DNA of 9,817 nt, taken from NCBI GenBank assembly GCA_964534995.1, contig CAZHSC010000108.1, forward strand, positions 1 to 9,817. The letters run 5' to 3'. Positions 1-6,906 of the stretch are shown here, in pieces. Below the pieces are notes generated by a model. The model saw nothing but the letters and a program-made list of their open reading frames with translations. It was not told where the DNA came from and made no database searches. The position numbers and the translations under genes are program-made. Origin of the DNA: JAJTFW01 sp964534995. GTDB lineage: Bacteria > Bacteroidota > Bacteroidia > AKYH767-A > OLB10. The first letter of the stretch is position 1. Each line of letters begins with the position of its first letter.

Positions 1-187
1 TAGTTTAAAGTTAGTGTTTTCTTTAAACTGACACACTTTATGAAACACTCTCGTCTAATACCGTTTAATTTTACTAATTCTGACCCGATCTGATTTGTTG
101 ATACTTCAATTTAGTTTGATTTAAATTACATGATTTTTGTAAAAGAAATTTTCGTTTTTTATTTAGCATTTCAGTCTCATTTAATTT

Positions 188-218
188 GTTACTTTCTTTT
201 ACGTGAAAAGAAAGTAAC
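188..218. repeat. Perfect 13-bp hairpin, core of a likely dispersed repeat
   Basis: The arms GTTACTTTCTTTT (188-200) and AAAAGAAAGTAAC (206-218) are exact reverse complements separated by a 5-nt loop. Allowing one bulge, pairing extends a few bases outward into TTTG/CCAAAG. The wording 'GAAAGTAACCAAAGAAAG' resembles a motif I recall in intergenic regions of many bacteria, where it is often over-annotated as tiny ORFs. The minus strand at 199-264 encodes such a 21-residue peptide ending in GWRAFFGYFLFT. The repeat may continue rightward to about 380. The hairpin is seen directly; membership of a repeat family is from memory. Confidence 0.55.
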
Positions 219-648
219 CAAAGAAAGCACGCCACCCAACACCAAGCAATTTTTGCGGTTTCATCTTTCTACTTACTGTCGCAACCAATGAACAATCTTC
301 TGTGCTATTTCTTTACTTCATCGGTTCAACAAAAATCGGTTCGCGCTGTTGCCTGGACGACCTCCGCGCTCATCCGTACGAAATCCTCCTTTAATAAAAT
401 CCATTGATCGAAAAATTGTTCTGTTTAGTCAAACAATTGGAATATATATTATGTATATTTTGTGATAGATTCAAGCCATAATCGAACAAATATGTATCTA
501 AATACGATTCAAGTTTCTGTCGTAACTTTCGTATTTGAGAACTCGATTTTAATTTATTTTTTCACTAAAATCTTATCAAAATAATATTTGTAAAATCAGG
601 TCATTTGGTAATTATAAGCCATGATTAATCAATAACTTAAGCATAATG

Positions 649-673
649 TTTTCTAATGGCGGTCATTAGAAAA
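649..673 (-). terminator. Hairpin downstream of ggt, possible terminator
   Basis: Arms TTTTCTAATG (649-658) and CATTAGAAAA (664-673) pair perfectly over 10 bp around a 5-nt loop. On the minus strand the hairpin begins about 25 nt after the ggt stop codon, where the end of the five-gene block is expected. The stem is AT-rich and no clear U-tract follows it, so it is not a textbook intrinsic terminator. It may only stabilise the 3' end. Confidence 0.35.
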
Positions 674-698
674 TTAAGCGCTAATGACAATTTTGGGT

Positions 699-2405
699 TT
701 ATCTTTTTCCGGCCGGCTTCTTCAGGATACCGCCCGCATCATCATCGCCCCTTGGATCGGCAACCGCCTTCCAGGTATTGCCGGGCTCCGCACAAACCAT
801 ATCGATGCTTCCAAAGGGGGAACGTCTCTTCACCACATAGCCCATGCGCTGCAGTTCCTGCTCCCACTGCGGCGAAAAAGCCTGCTCCACATACACTACA
901 TCGGGCCACCACTGGTGGTGCAGCCTGGGCACCTCCACGGCCTTTTCCGGCGATTCGCCCCACTCGGCCATGCTTAAAAAGGTAAGCAGTACCGATGAAG
1001 GAATGGTGGTTCCTCCCGGCGCCCCCAGCACCGCGAAGAGCTTACCCTGCTTCAGCACGATGGCAGGCGACATGCTGCTCAGCATCCTTTTGCCCGGCGC
1101 TATCGCGTTGGCCATACCGCCAACAGCGCCAAACTGATTGGCGACTCCGGGCTGTATGCTGAAATCATCCATTTCATTGTTCAGCAAAAAGCCGGCGCCC
1201 TGCACGGCCGTTTTACAGCCGTAATTGCCATTGAGGGTGGTAGTAACGGCTACGGCATTGCCCAGGGCATCCACCACGCTGAGGTGGGTGGTCTCCTCAC
1301 TTTCAACAACACCGGGTTCAATGGCCGCGCTGTTGCCTGCCTTATGGGGATCATAAGCGGCTACGCGTTCCGTTAGATAGTGTTCCGACAGCAGCGTGTC
1401 GAGCGGGACAGTGACCAGATCCGGATCGCCCGGCCAGCGGCTGCGGTCGGCGAAGGCGCGGCGTTCCGCTTCAATAAAGCGCTGATAAAACTGCAGCGGG
1501 TTGGCCGCCTTTCCGTACTTGCTTTCAAGGATACGCATCATCGTGAGTACCTGATGCATGATCATTCCACCCGATGAGGGCAGCGACATGGTAATGAACG
1601 AGTACTCCTTGTAGTCGAAGCGCAGCGGCTCACGCAGGCGCACGCGGTAGCCGGCCAGGTCCTTTTCCGTTATAAAGCCGGCGCCGCGTTTCATCTCCTC
1701 CACGATCAGCTGCGCGGTGTGTCCCTGATAAAAACCCCCGGCGCCTTCTTGCCGTATCCGCAACAGTGTTTGTGCCAGCTCCGGCTGCCGCAGGGTATCG
1801 CCTTCTTTCCACGGCTCCGCTTTTACAAAGAGCGGGGTTTCACCGTTATTCTTCAGAAAGAAATCCCTGTTGGCGTTCAGCTTCTCCGCTTCATTCTTCG
1901 TGATGCAAAAGCCCTGCAGGGCCATGCGTATCGCGGGCGCTATCAAGGTATCGAAGGGCAGTTGCGCATAGCGAAAGGTCTCCATCAGTCCCGCCACGGT
2001 ACCCGGTACGCCGGCGGCAGCGGGACCATTCAGCGATCCGGCAGTGTCGGCCTTTCCACTCAGCGTATTGATATACATTGTTGCATGCGCAGAGGCGGGG
2101 GCTGTTTCCCTGAAGTCAATGGTAAAGGCAACATCCTCCTTTAAGCGGGTCACTAAAAAACCGCCACCGCCCAGGTTCCCGGCCCGGGGATACACCACAG
2201 CCAGGGCGAGTTGGGTGGCGATGGCCGCATCGAAGGCATTGCCGCCAAGGCTTAACATATATACGCCGGCAGCCGTGGCGAGGGGATGCGCCGAGACGAC
2301 AGCCGCCTCTAAGCCCCGCTTACCCTTTACCGGGGCAGGCGTGTGGTACACCTGCGCGGAAACATGAACGGCACAGAGGAGGAGCGCTATCAGGCACCTG
2401 ATCAT
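699..2405 (-). CDS. ggt: Gamma-glutamyltransferase, exported (GGT)
   Basis: N-terminal-nucleophile hydrolase that cleaves or transfers the gamma-glutamyl group of glutathione and related peptides. It is made as a precursor that cuts itself into large and small subunits. From the ATG at 2405 the product is 568 aa, normal for the family, and begins with a signal peptide (MIRCLIALLLCAVHVSA, likely cut before Gln). The small subunit should start at Thr372 of TTHLSVVD, the catalytic nucleophile. Other expected residues are Arg99 (IDFRETAP, substrate carboxylate), Asp414 (EMDDF), Ser443-Ser444 (LSSMSP) and the GAPGG loop near 462-466. A lid-loop-like segment follows MDDFS, as in the E. coli enzyme. 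An in-frame start at 2612 was rejected because it runs back into the upstream gene and hides the signal peptide. It lies 73 nt after the thioredoxin-like gene and is probably co-transcribed with it. Likely periplasmic. Confidence 0.95.
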   Translation of the reverse strand: MIRCLIALLLCAVHVSAQVYHTPAPVKGKRGLEAAVVSAHPLATAAGVYMLSLGGNAFDAAIATQLALAVVYPRAGNLGGGGFLVTRLKEDVAFTIDFRETAPASAHATMYINTLSGKADTAGSLNGPAAAGVPGTVAGLMETFRYAQLPFDTLIAPAIRMALQGFCITKNEAEKLNANRDFFLKNNGETPLFVKAEPWKEGDTLRQPELAQTLLRIRQEGAGGFYQGHTAQLIVEEMKRGAGFITEKDLAGYRVRLREPLRFDYKEYSFITMSLPSSGGMIMHQVLTMMRILESKYGKAANPLQFYQRFIEAERRAFADRSRWPGDPDLVTVPLDTLLSEHYLTERVAAYDPHKAGNSAAIEPGVVESEETTHLSVVDALGNAVAVTTTLNGNYGCKTAVQGAGFLLNNEMDDFSIQPGVANQFGAVGGMANAIAPGKRMLSSMSPAIVLKQGKLFAVLGAPGGTTIPSSVLLTFLSMAEWGESPEKAVEVPRLHHQWWPDVVYVEQAFSPQWEQELQRMGYVVKRRSPFGSIDMVCAEPGNTWKAVADPRGDDDAGGILKKPAGKR

Positions 2406-2478
2406 CCCGCTAAAATACCTAAAAAGGGAAGCTGAGGTCAGCGTCCTGCCCTGCATTAAGAGGGATGTCTCCCGAAAA

Positions 2479-3000
2479 CTACCTGTAATGCTCCGGATTG
2501 AGGGCTTCCTTTCGCCAATGGTGGAAAAACTCCAGCACTTTCTCCTCGCTGTAGCCTTCCCCTTCTTCGAGCAAGGCGCTGTTTTGCGTGTGCAGGCGAT
2601 GACCCTTTTCATCCAGCACCACGAAAACCGGAAAACCGAAACGCTGCGGGTAAGCGAGGGCTTTCAGGAGCTCTGCATTTTTATTTTCCTTGCTGTAATT
2701 CACATGCAGCCAGATGTAATCCTTTTTCCATGTGGAATCCACCTTCGCGTTAGTGGTTCTGAATTTCTCAAACATTTTACACCAGCGGCACCAGTTCCCT
2801 CCTATCATCAGCATCACGTGCTTTTGCTCCTTCACCGCTTTCACCAGGGCTTCTTCCACTTGCCTGCCGGCATCGGCGGCGGGATGGTACAGGCTGTCGC
2901 TGCTGCCCTGAGCGCCGGCACCGGCACCCAGCAAGAGGAGCCCCAAAAAAAGCGGAAGCATATTTTTCATGGCGGATGTAATCCCTTTCATATCTGTCAT
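2479..3000 (-). CDS. Secreted thioredoxin-fold protein with CRWC motif
   Basis: A 173-aa protein with an N-terminal hydrophobic segment (about residues 14-30, LPLFLGLLLLGAGAGAQ) that looks like a signal peptide, so it is probably periplasmic. The mature part has a thioredoxin-like layout: MLMIGGNWCRWCKMF with the redox pair Cys71 and Cys74, and a probable cis-proline at Pro124 (FGFPVFVVLD). The length and the GxWCxWCK pattern fit the small thioredoxin_7-like proteins rather than classical thioredoxin (CGPC). A thiol reductase or disulfide role is likely; the substrate is unknown. The start is uncertain: Met1 (3000), Met4 (2991) and Met11 (2970) all precede the signal segment, and no ribosome binding site decides between them. 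It sits 50 nt after gldH and 73 nt before ggt on the same strand. Confidence 0.85.
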   Translation of the reverse strand: MTDMKGITSAMKNMLPLFLGLLLLGAGAGAQGSSDSLYHPAADAGRQVEEALVKAVKEQKHVMLMIGGNWCRWCKMFEKFRTTNAKVDSTWKKDYIWLHVNYSKENKNAELLKALAYPQRFGFPVFVVLDEKGHRLHTQNSALLEEGEGYSEEKVLEFFHHWRKEALNPEHYR

Positions 3001-3050
3001 ACTTTGTTAGTGCACCATTACCGGAAAACCCTTACGCGGCGCCGGGAGAT

Positions 3051-3554
3051 TTATTCGCCGGCTTTTTCAATTCTGATACCTATGTCCATGATTCCGGGCA
3101 AAGGATCCAGCCTCATGGCCTGCACAAATTCAAAACGGTATTCTCCCGTTTGGGGGAAGCTCACATTTCTTTTAAACAGCACCCGGTTATCCAAGATATC
3201 CCCAAGACCCTCGCCCAGCCATTTGCCATCGGGGGAGGCCAGCATAATTTCAAGCGTATCACGGTCAATTTGCCCGCCCGGAAAGGTAGTGGTGAGAAAC
3301 AAAAAGAGGTTACTGAATGGATAATGCGATGCATTTCTCACATTGATATACACATGATGGGGGCTTACCGTATCCGTTATACTTGCCAGAAAGGTCACCG
3401 ATTTACCGGAAGCCCAGGAGTTGTCCTCAATCTTGCGGTTTTCTTCAAAAACACGGGTGCTGTCGCAGGCCGAGAAGAGCAGGGCCAGGAAAAGGAAAAA
3501 GCACAGCCCCCTTCCCCTTGCAGGTTGTTTCATCATATTTACGGGCATAGGCAT
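3051..3554 (-). CDS. gldH: Gliding motility lipoprotein GldH
   Basis: A 167-aa protein with a type II lipoprotein signal: a positively charged start, a hydrophobic stretch (CFFLFLALLFSAC) and a lipobox ending at Cys30, the predicted lipidated residue. The mature part begins CDSTRVFEENRKI and contains a beta-rich domain with HHVYINVRNASHYPFSNLFLF and FPGGQIDRDTLE, segments I recognise from GldH. GldH is required for gliding in Flavobacterium johnsoniae and is linked to the type IX secretion/gliding machinery, though many non-gliding Bacteroidota also carry it. The position directly after the PSP1 gene (17-nt gap) is the usual arrangement and supports the call. Starts at Met7 or Met8 are possible alternatives and would not change the lipobox. 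Whether this organism glides cannot be told from one gene. Confidence 0.9.
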   Translation of the reverse strand: MPMPVNMMKQPARGRGLCFFLFLALLFSACDSTRVFEENRKIEDNSWASGKSVTFLASITDTVSPHHVYINVRNASHYPFSNLFLFLTTTFPGGQIDRDTLEIMLASPDGKWLGEGLGDILDNRVLFKRNVSFPQTGEYRFEFVQAMRLDPLPGIMDIGIRIEKAGE

Positions 3555-3571
3555 CGTTATACTGTCAGGTA

Positions 3572-5146
3572 TCAGGGGTTGCCGCTGCCGGGTGTTTTAC
3601 GGGGGGGGCGGTTTCCCGAAGGCGGCGCGGGGGGATTGGAGGGTGCTGAAGGGGGCGGAGCGGCATTCTTCTCATTTTGCTGCGGTGCCTGGCGCTGCGG
3701 CCTGTTGCCCTGTTGCGGCGCAGGGCTGGCGGGAGAGGGCGGCTGCGCACCCTGCTGCAGCTGTTGCGGAGAACGGGGGACGTCCTTTTGCGGTGGCTGC
3801 TGTACTCTGGCCGGCGCCTGATTTTTTTGCTGCTGTTGCTGCTGCTGCTGTTGCTGCTGCTGGCGCGGCTGTGCAGACGGGACTTTGGGCTGCCTTTGCT
3901 GCGCGGGCTGTTGGCGCTGGCGATTTTGGGCTTGCCGGTCCTGCTGCGGCGCGGCCTGCTTTGCCGGCTGCGACCCTGCGGCTTCGCCTGCTCCCTCCTT
4001 CTTCTTCTTCTTTTTCTTCTTCTTTTTGCGGTCCATGCGGGTGAGGCTATCCTGACCCACCACATCATCATAGCCCAGGTCATCCTCCTCTTCCAGGTCG
4101 ATGGCGCCCGTATCTTCGGGTTTCACGCCCTGCTTATTCAAAGCGATGATTTCCTTTACGCGGTCCACTTCCATCGGTATCCACTGTTCGGCGCCGAAAA
4201 AGCTGCGCTCTTCTCCTTCCCTGGGTTCGGGGAGGACGGCATACCACATGATCCTTTTGAAGATGTCGGTTTTGCGGTGCATCAGGGTTCCCTTGCCGGT
4301 GAGCAGCCTGATATTCGACTCGGGGATATCCCTAACGGCATCTATATACGTATCCAGCTCATAATTGAGGCAACATTTCAGTTTGCCGCATTGCCCGGCC
4401 AGTTTAATGGGGTTGAGGCTCAGGTTCTGGTAGCGCGCGGCGCTGGTGGACACCACTTTAAAATCGGTGAGCCAGGTGGAGCAGCAGAGTTCCCTGCCGC
4501 AGGAGCCGATGCCGCCCAGGCGTGCCGCCTCCTGGCGCATACCTATCTGGCGCATCTCAATACGCACCTTAAACTGATCGGCCAGGCGCTTGATGAGCTC
4601 GCGAAAATCCACACGGTCGTCGGCAGTATAAAAAAAGGTAGCTTTCTTTCCATCGCCCTGGTACTCCACATCACTGATCTTCATTTTCAGGTTCAGCGAC
4701 AAGGCGATCTTCCGCGAGCTGTGCATCGTTTCGAACTCCAGGTTCTTCACTTCCTGCCATTTCTCCACATCCGCCGGTTTGGCGGTACGGTACAGCTGTT
4801 TGATTTCATGCGAGTCCTCTTTCAGTCCGCGCTTACGCAGCTGAAAACGCACCAGTTCGCCCACCATACTTACTTCACCAATGTCGTGACCGGGATTTCC
4901 CTCTACGGCCACCATCTCCCCTACATGCAGGGGGAGGTTATTGGTATTCCGGTAAAACTCCTTACGGCTCCCTTTAAAGCGCACCTCCACAATATCGAAA
5001 GCCGTTTGACCTTCGGGGAGATACATATCGGACAGCCAATTATAGACGTTTAATTTATTACAACCACCGGTGCCACAGGTGCCGTTATTGTTACAGCCCG
5101 CTGGGCTTCCGGTACCGGTGGCTGTTGAACAAGAACTACATCCCAT
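3572..5146 (-). CDS. ricT: PSP1-domain protein, RicT/YaaT-like
   Basis: A 524-aa protein. Residues 3-29 are a Cys-rich start (Cys3, 6, 18, 24, 29). Residues about 40-340 are the conserved RicT/YaaT body, with the PSP1 domain near 130-225 (VDFRELIKRLADQFKVRIEM). Two cysteine clusters follow, GSCGRELCC (Cys216, 221, 222) and GQCGKLKCC (Cys253, 258, 259). In Bacillus, YaaT acts with YlbF and YmcA in an Fe-S-containing complex that affects RNase Y-dependent mRNA processing, sporulation and biofilm; whether that role holds in Bacteroidota is unknown. From about 370 the protein becomes disordered: ten Lys (374-383), twelve Gln (429-440), then a Pro/Gln/Ala/Arg-rich tail. The tail makes it much longer than the Bacillus protein (about 275 aa). 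It lies 66 nt after holB and 17 nt before gldH. The gene symbol is by homology only. Confidence 0.9.
   Translation of the reverse strand: MGCSSCSTATGTGSPAGCNNNGTCGTGGCNKLNVYNWLSDMYLPEGQTAFDIVEVRFKGSRKEFYRNTNNLPLHVGEMVAVEGNPGHDIGEVSMVGELVRFQLRKRGLKEDSHEIKQLYRTAKPADVEKWQEVKNLEFETMHSSRKIALSLNLKMKISDVEYQGDGKKATFFYTADDRVDFRELIKRLADQFKVRIEMRQIGMRQEAARLGGIGSCGRELCCSTWLTDFKVVSTSAARYQNLSLNPIKLAGQCGKLKCCLNYELDTYIDAVRDIPESNIRLLTGKGTLMHRKTDIFKRIMWYAVLPEPREGEERSFFGAEQWIPMEVDRVKEIIALNKQGVKPEDTGAIDLEEEDDLGYDDVVGQDSLTRMDRKKKKKKKKKKEGAGEAAGSQPAKQAAPQQDRQAQNRQRQQPAQQRQPKVPSAQPRQQQQQQQQQQQQKNQAPARVQQPPQKDVPRSPQQLQQGAQPPSPASPAPQQGNRPQRQAPQQNEKNAAPPPSAPSNPPAPPSGNRPPRKTPGSGNP
3827..3862 (-). repeat. CAG/CAA triplet tract encoding poly-Gln
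   Basis: Twelve consecutive glutamine codons (residues 429-440 of the PSP1 protein), nine CAG and three CAA. On the plus strand this is a run of CTG/TTG triplets. The tract could change length by whole codons without a frameshift. Interrupting CAA codons make it less uniform than a pure CAG run. Confidence 0.85.
3998..4027 (-). repeat. AAG/AAA triplet tract encoding poly-Lys
   Basis: Ten consecutive lysine codons (residues 374-383 of the PSP1 protein), mostly AAG with two AAA. It marks the boundary between the folded domain and the disordered tail. The DNA is a pure purine strand opposite a pure pyrimidine strand. In the protein it follows an acidic segment (LEEEDDLGYDD), giving a sharp charge switch. 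Confidence 0.85.
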
Positions 5147-5212
5147 ACTTACATTTTAATTGTTCATTGCCATCAGGCATATTACAGGCCCTGCCTCTTG
5201 CGGAAGCGGCCC

Positions 5213-6355
5213 TTATTTAATCTGAAGAATCCGACTGATCTTCAAGGACAAATCTAAGAATAAGATCTTTGTATAGGCATTTCTCTCCAAATGATAGGAA
5301 GCCTCGCTCAGGGCGGTGCTAAAGGCCTCCACATTGTTGAGGTTCACATAAGGTAAAAACTTCTGAATAGCAACACGTTGTGACGATTCCAGTTTCACCA
5401 GGGGGCCATCGCTCACATTAACCAGGAGGCACTCCCTGAGCACGCGCAGGTTAGCGGCCAGGAATTGCTTTTGCTGTTCGCGGGGTTCGGCGGCGATGCC
5501 ATCCACCCATGCCAGCAGTTTATCCATTGACTTCAACGGATTAAAGCACAAGCGCATCCAGTTCAGGAAAGCTTCTTCATGGCTTCCTTTACCCTGTTCG
5601 CCGGCCGCCAGGGTGAGGGCAAGGTTATAATCCCCTTCCGACAGGCGGGCGATATCATAGGCTTCGGCCTGCCGCATATCAAAGGCGGCACAGAGCTGAT
5701 GTACCAGTTCTTCCTCCTGCAGCCTGTTCAGCTTTACCAGTTGGGTACGGCTTTGAATGGTGGTGAGCAGCTGATCGCGGGCTTCCGTAGCCAGTATAAA
5801 TACCGTATCGGCGGGAGGCTCTTCAAGGCTCTTCAGCAACTTATTGGCGGTTGCATGGCCCATTTTTTCGGGCATCCAGATAATGATCACCTTATACTTA
5901 CCCTCAAAAGTCTTGAGGTGAATTTTATGGATAATCTCCTGCGCCTCTTCGGCGGGAATATTCCCCTGCTTCGTTTTTGCATCGCCCACGGTGATAAAAT
6001 CCACCCAGTCGTTCAGGTTGGCATAAGGCCCGGGGAGCATCACCTCCCTCCACTGCTTTATGAAATCAAGGCTCCTGGGTTTTTGGATTCCGCCTCCCGT
6101 TACCACCGGGTACACAAAGTGGATATCGGGATGCACCATACCGGCCGCCCTTTTACAGGAGCCGCAGCTACCACAGCTGTCCGTGGCCAGGGGGGCTTCG
6201 CAATTCAGGTATTGGGCAAAGGCACGTGCCAGGGGCAGGGTACCGGAACCGGGGGGACCAAAAAAGAGGAGGGCATGGCTCACCCTGCCTTCGCGGCAAC
6301 TGTTTATAAGCCTTTCCTTTACCTCCTGCTGACCTAATACCTCACTGAACTGCAT
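5213..6355 (-). CDS. holB: DNA polymerase III subunit delta' (clamp loader)
   Basis: A 380-aa clamp-loader subunit that helps load the sliding clamp at replication forks. From Met at 6355 it begins MQFSEVLGQQEVKERL, the usual start of this family. The AAA+ fold is visible: a P-loop-like GPPGSGT at residues 33-39, where the catalytic Lys is replaced by Thr; a zinc-binding set Cys52, Cys61, Cys64, Cys67; a degenerate Walker B region (WMPEKM); the EEPP segment at 178-181; and the SRTQ arginine-finger motif at 202-205. Loss of the P-loop Lys fits delta', which does not hydrolyse ATP itself. The frame is open upstream to 6439, but those 28 residues are low-complexity and unlike the family, so the start at 6355 is preferred. 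It is the first gene of the minus-strand block and is followed after 66 nt by the PSP1 gene. Confidence 0.93.
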   Translation of the reverse strand: MQFSEVLGQQEVKERLINSCREGRVSHALLFFGPPGSGTLPLARAFAQYLNCEAPLATDSCGSCGSCKRAAGMVHPDIHFVYPVVTGGGIQKPRSLDFIKQWREVMLPGPYANLNDWVDFITVGDAKTKQGNIPAEEAQEIIHKIHLKTFEGKYKVIIIWMPEKMGHATANKLLKSLEEPPADTVFILATEARDQLLTTIQSRTQLVKLNRLQEEELVHQLCAAFDMRQAEAYDIARLSEGDYNLALTLAAGEQGKGSHEEAFLNWMRLCFNPLKSMDKLLAWVDGIAAEPREQQKQFLAANLRVLRECLLVNVSDGPLVKLESSQRVAIQKFLPYVNLNNVEAFSTALSEASYHLERNAYTKILFLDLSLKISRILQIK

Positions 6356-6359
6356 GCGG

Positions 6360-6367
6360 CAAAGATA
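6360..6367 (-). promoter_or_regulatory. Candidate -7 box for holB operon
   Basis: The minus strand reads TATCTTTG, an exact match to the Bacteroidota -7 consensus TAnnTTTG. It ends only 4 nt before the holB ATG, so a transcript from it would be leaderless or nearly so. No TTTG or TTG -33 element is seen 19-21 nt further upstream. The call therefore rests on the -7 box alone and may be chance. Confidence 0.3.
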
Positions 6368-6583
6368 GGAATACGGCGGTATTGCTGCCCTGCCGCCAAA
6401 AAACAGCGATTGCCCGGCGACAGGAAGAGCAGAAAGCAATTAATACAAAGTATTGCGCGACCCTTAAAGGGCTTCTTCAGCAAGGGGAAAAGCAGCGAAA
6501 AAAGAGGGGACAAAGCCATCCGGCCCTGGCCTGCAGCGCGCGTTAGCAAAGGAAGGAGCAGGAAACAAATTACGCGGTGTTGG

Positions 6584-6663
6584 GCGTGTCCCTTTGGGCC
6601 GGGCTATCCGCTGCAATCTTTTTGCCTGAGGGCAAAAAGTATTTTCGCTGCTATCCCTCACGC
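6584..6663. repeat. 80-nt palindromic element, likely dispersed structured repeat
   Basis: The outer ends pair (GCGTG at 6584-6588 with CACGC at 6659-6663). A central hairpin has 9-bp arms CTTTTTGCC (6618-6626) and GGCAAAAAG (6631-6639) around the loop TGAG. Between them lie GGGCTATCCGCTGC on the left and CGCTGCTATCCC on the right, which allow GGG/CCC pairing and share CGCTGC and CTATCC wording. A CCCTTTGGG mini-hairpin sits near 6590-6598. The layout and wording match, from memory, a repeat seen between genes in many Bacteroidota genomes, with a constant frame and a variable central hairpin. Its function is unknown. No protein is encoded. Confidence 0.6.
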
Positions 6664-6883
6664 AAAAAACAAGACCAAAGTACTTCAGCCACCTATCAGT
6701 GCCGGCTTCAGGGAAAGCCTGACGAAGAGAAAAAATTGAAAAACGAAATACGTGCAGAAACCGGCTACAAAGCACCAGCGGATACACCATTAAAATCAAC
6801 ACATCACCCGGTAAACGCACACCCGCTTACATTCATATATTAAACCAAACTAAAAAAAACAAAAAGGGAAACAGGAAAATAAT

Positions 6884-6891
6884 TACATTTG
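6884..6891 (+). promoter_or_regulatory. Candidate -7 box for recombinase
   Basis: TACATTTG matches the Bacteroidota -7 consensus TAnnTTTG exactly. A start site a few bases downstream would favour translation from the ATG at 6907 and exclude the TTG at 6889, which overlaps the box. No TTTG -33 element is seen upstream; that stretch is A-rich. Confidence 0.35.
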
Positions 6892-6906
6892 AATAAATAT
6901 TCTTAC

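Larger units (their letters stand above)
1..698. other. AT-rich non-coding region downstream of ggt
   Basis: No reading frame here looks like a real protein; the longest frames are short and low-complexity. The stretch is visibly more AT-rich than the gene block to its right, except for a short GC-richer patch around 343-378. It holds three perfect inverted repeats: 9-nt arms at 2-10 and 21-29, 13-nt arms at 188-200 and 206-218, and 10-nt arms at 649-658 and 664-673. The first, at the window edge, may belong to the end of a gene lying to the left, but that cannot be judged from here. Confidence 0.6.
6356..6906. other. Divergent intergenic region, holB to recombinase
   Basis: About 550 nt between divergently transcribed genes. 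Several short frames are open but none resembles a protein. It contains small inverted repeats: AATAC/GTATT at 6370-6374 and 6379-6383, GGCGG/CCGCC at 6375-6379 and 6393-6397, and TCAGG/CCTGA at 6708-6712 and 6718-6722. It also holds the larger 80-nt structured element at 6584-6663. From about 6820 the sequence becomes A-rich up to the recombinase start. No tRNA-like sequence was found. Confidence 0.6.

Noticed and set aside
130..291. Small frame of 53 residues across the 13-bp hairpin
   Set aside because: Reads through a perfect palindrome of a likely dispersed repeat; composition is not protein-like.
2406..2612. Upstream extension of the ggt frame to 2612
   Set aside because: It overlaps the thioredoxin-like gene, is Lys/Arg/Ser-rich without family similarity, and would bury the signal peptide starting at 2405.
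2488..3324. Plus-strand open frame of 278 residues
   Set aside because: It lies antisense to the thioredoxin-like gene and gldH and shows no domain-like pattern.
3827..3862. Triplet repeats as a CRISPR-like or tandem array
   Set aside because: They are in-frame codon runs inside a conserved gene, without spacers.
3677..5053. Long plus-strand open frame of 458 residues
   Set aside because: It is the antisense shadow of the PSP1 gene, with a leucine-rich start created by the CAG/AAG codon runs; the minus-strand protein has clear domains.
5579..6337. Plus-strand open frame of 252 residues
   Set aside because: Antisense shadow of holB.
5213..6355. Missing P-loop lysine as a sign of a damaged holB
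   Set aside because: Delta' subunits commonly carry a degenerate nucleotide site; the other motifs are intact.
6356..6439. Upstream extension of the holB frame
   Set aside because: The extra 28 residues do not look like the clamp-loader family; MQFSEVLGQQEV is the normal N-terminus.
6410..6843. Several overlapping short frames on both strands
   Set aside because: They cross the palindromic element and have no recognisable features; the region is better explained as non-coding.
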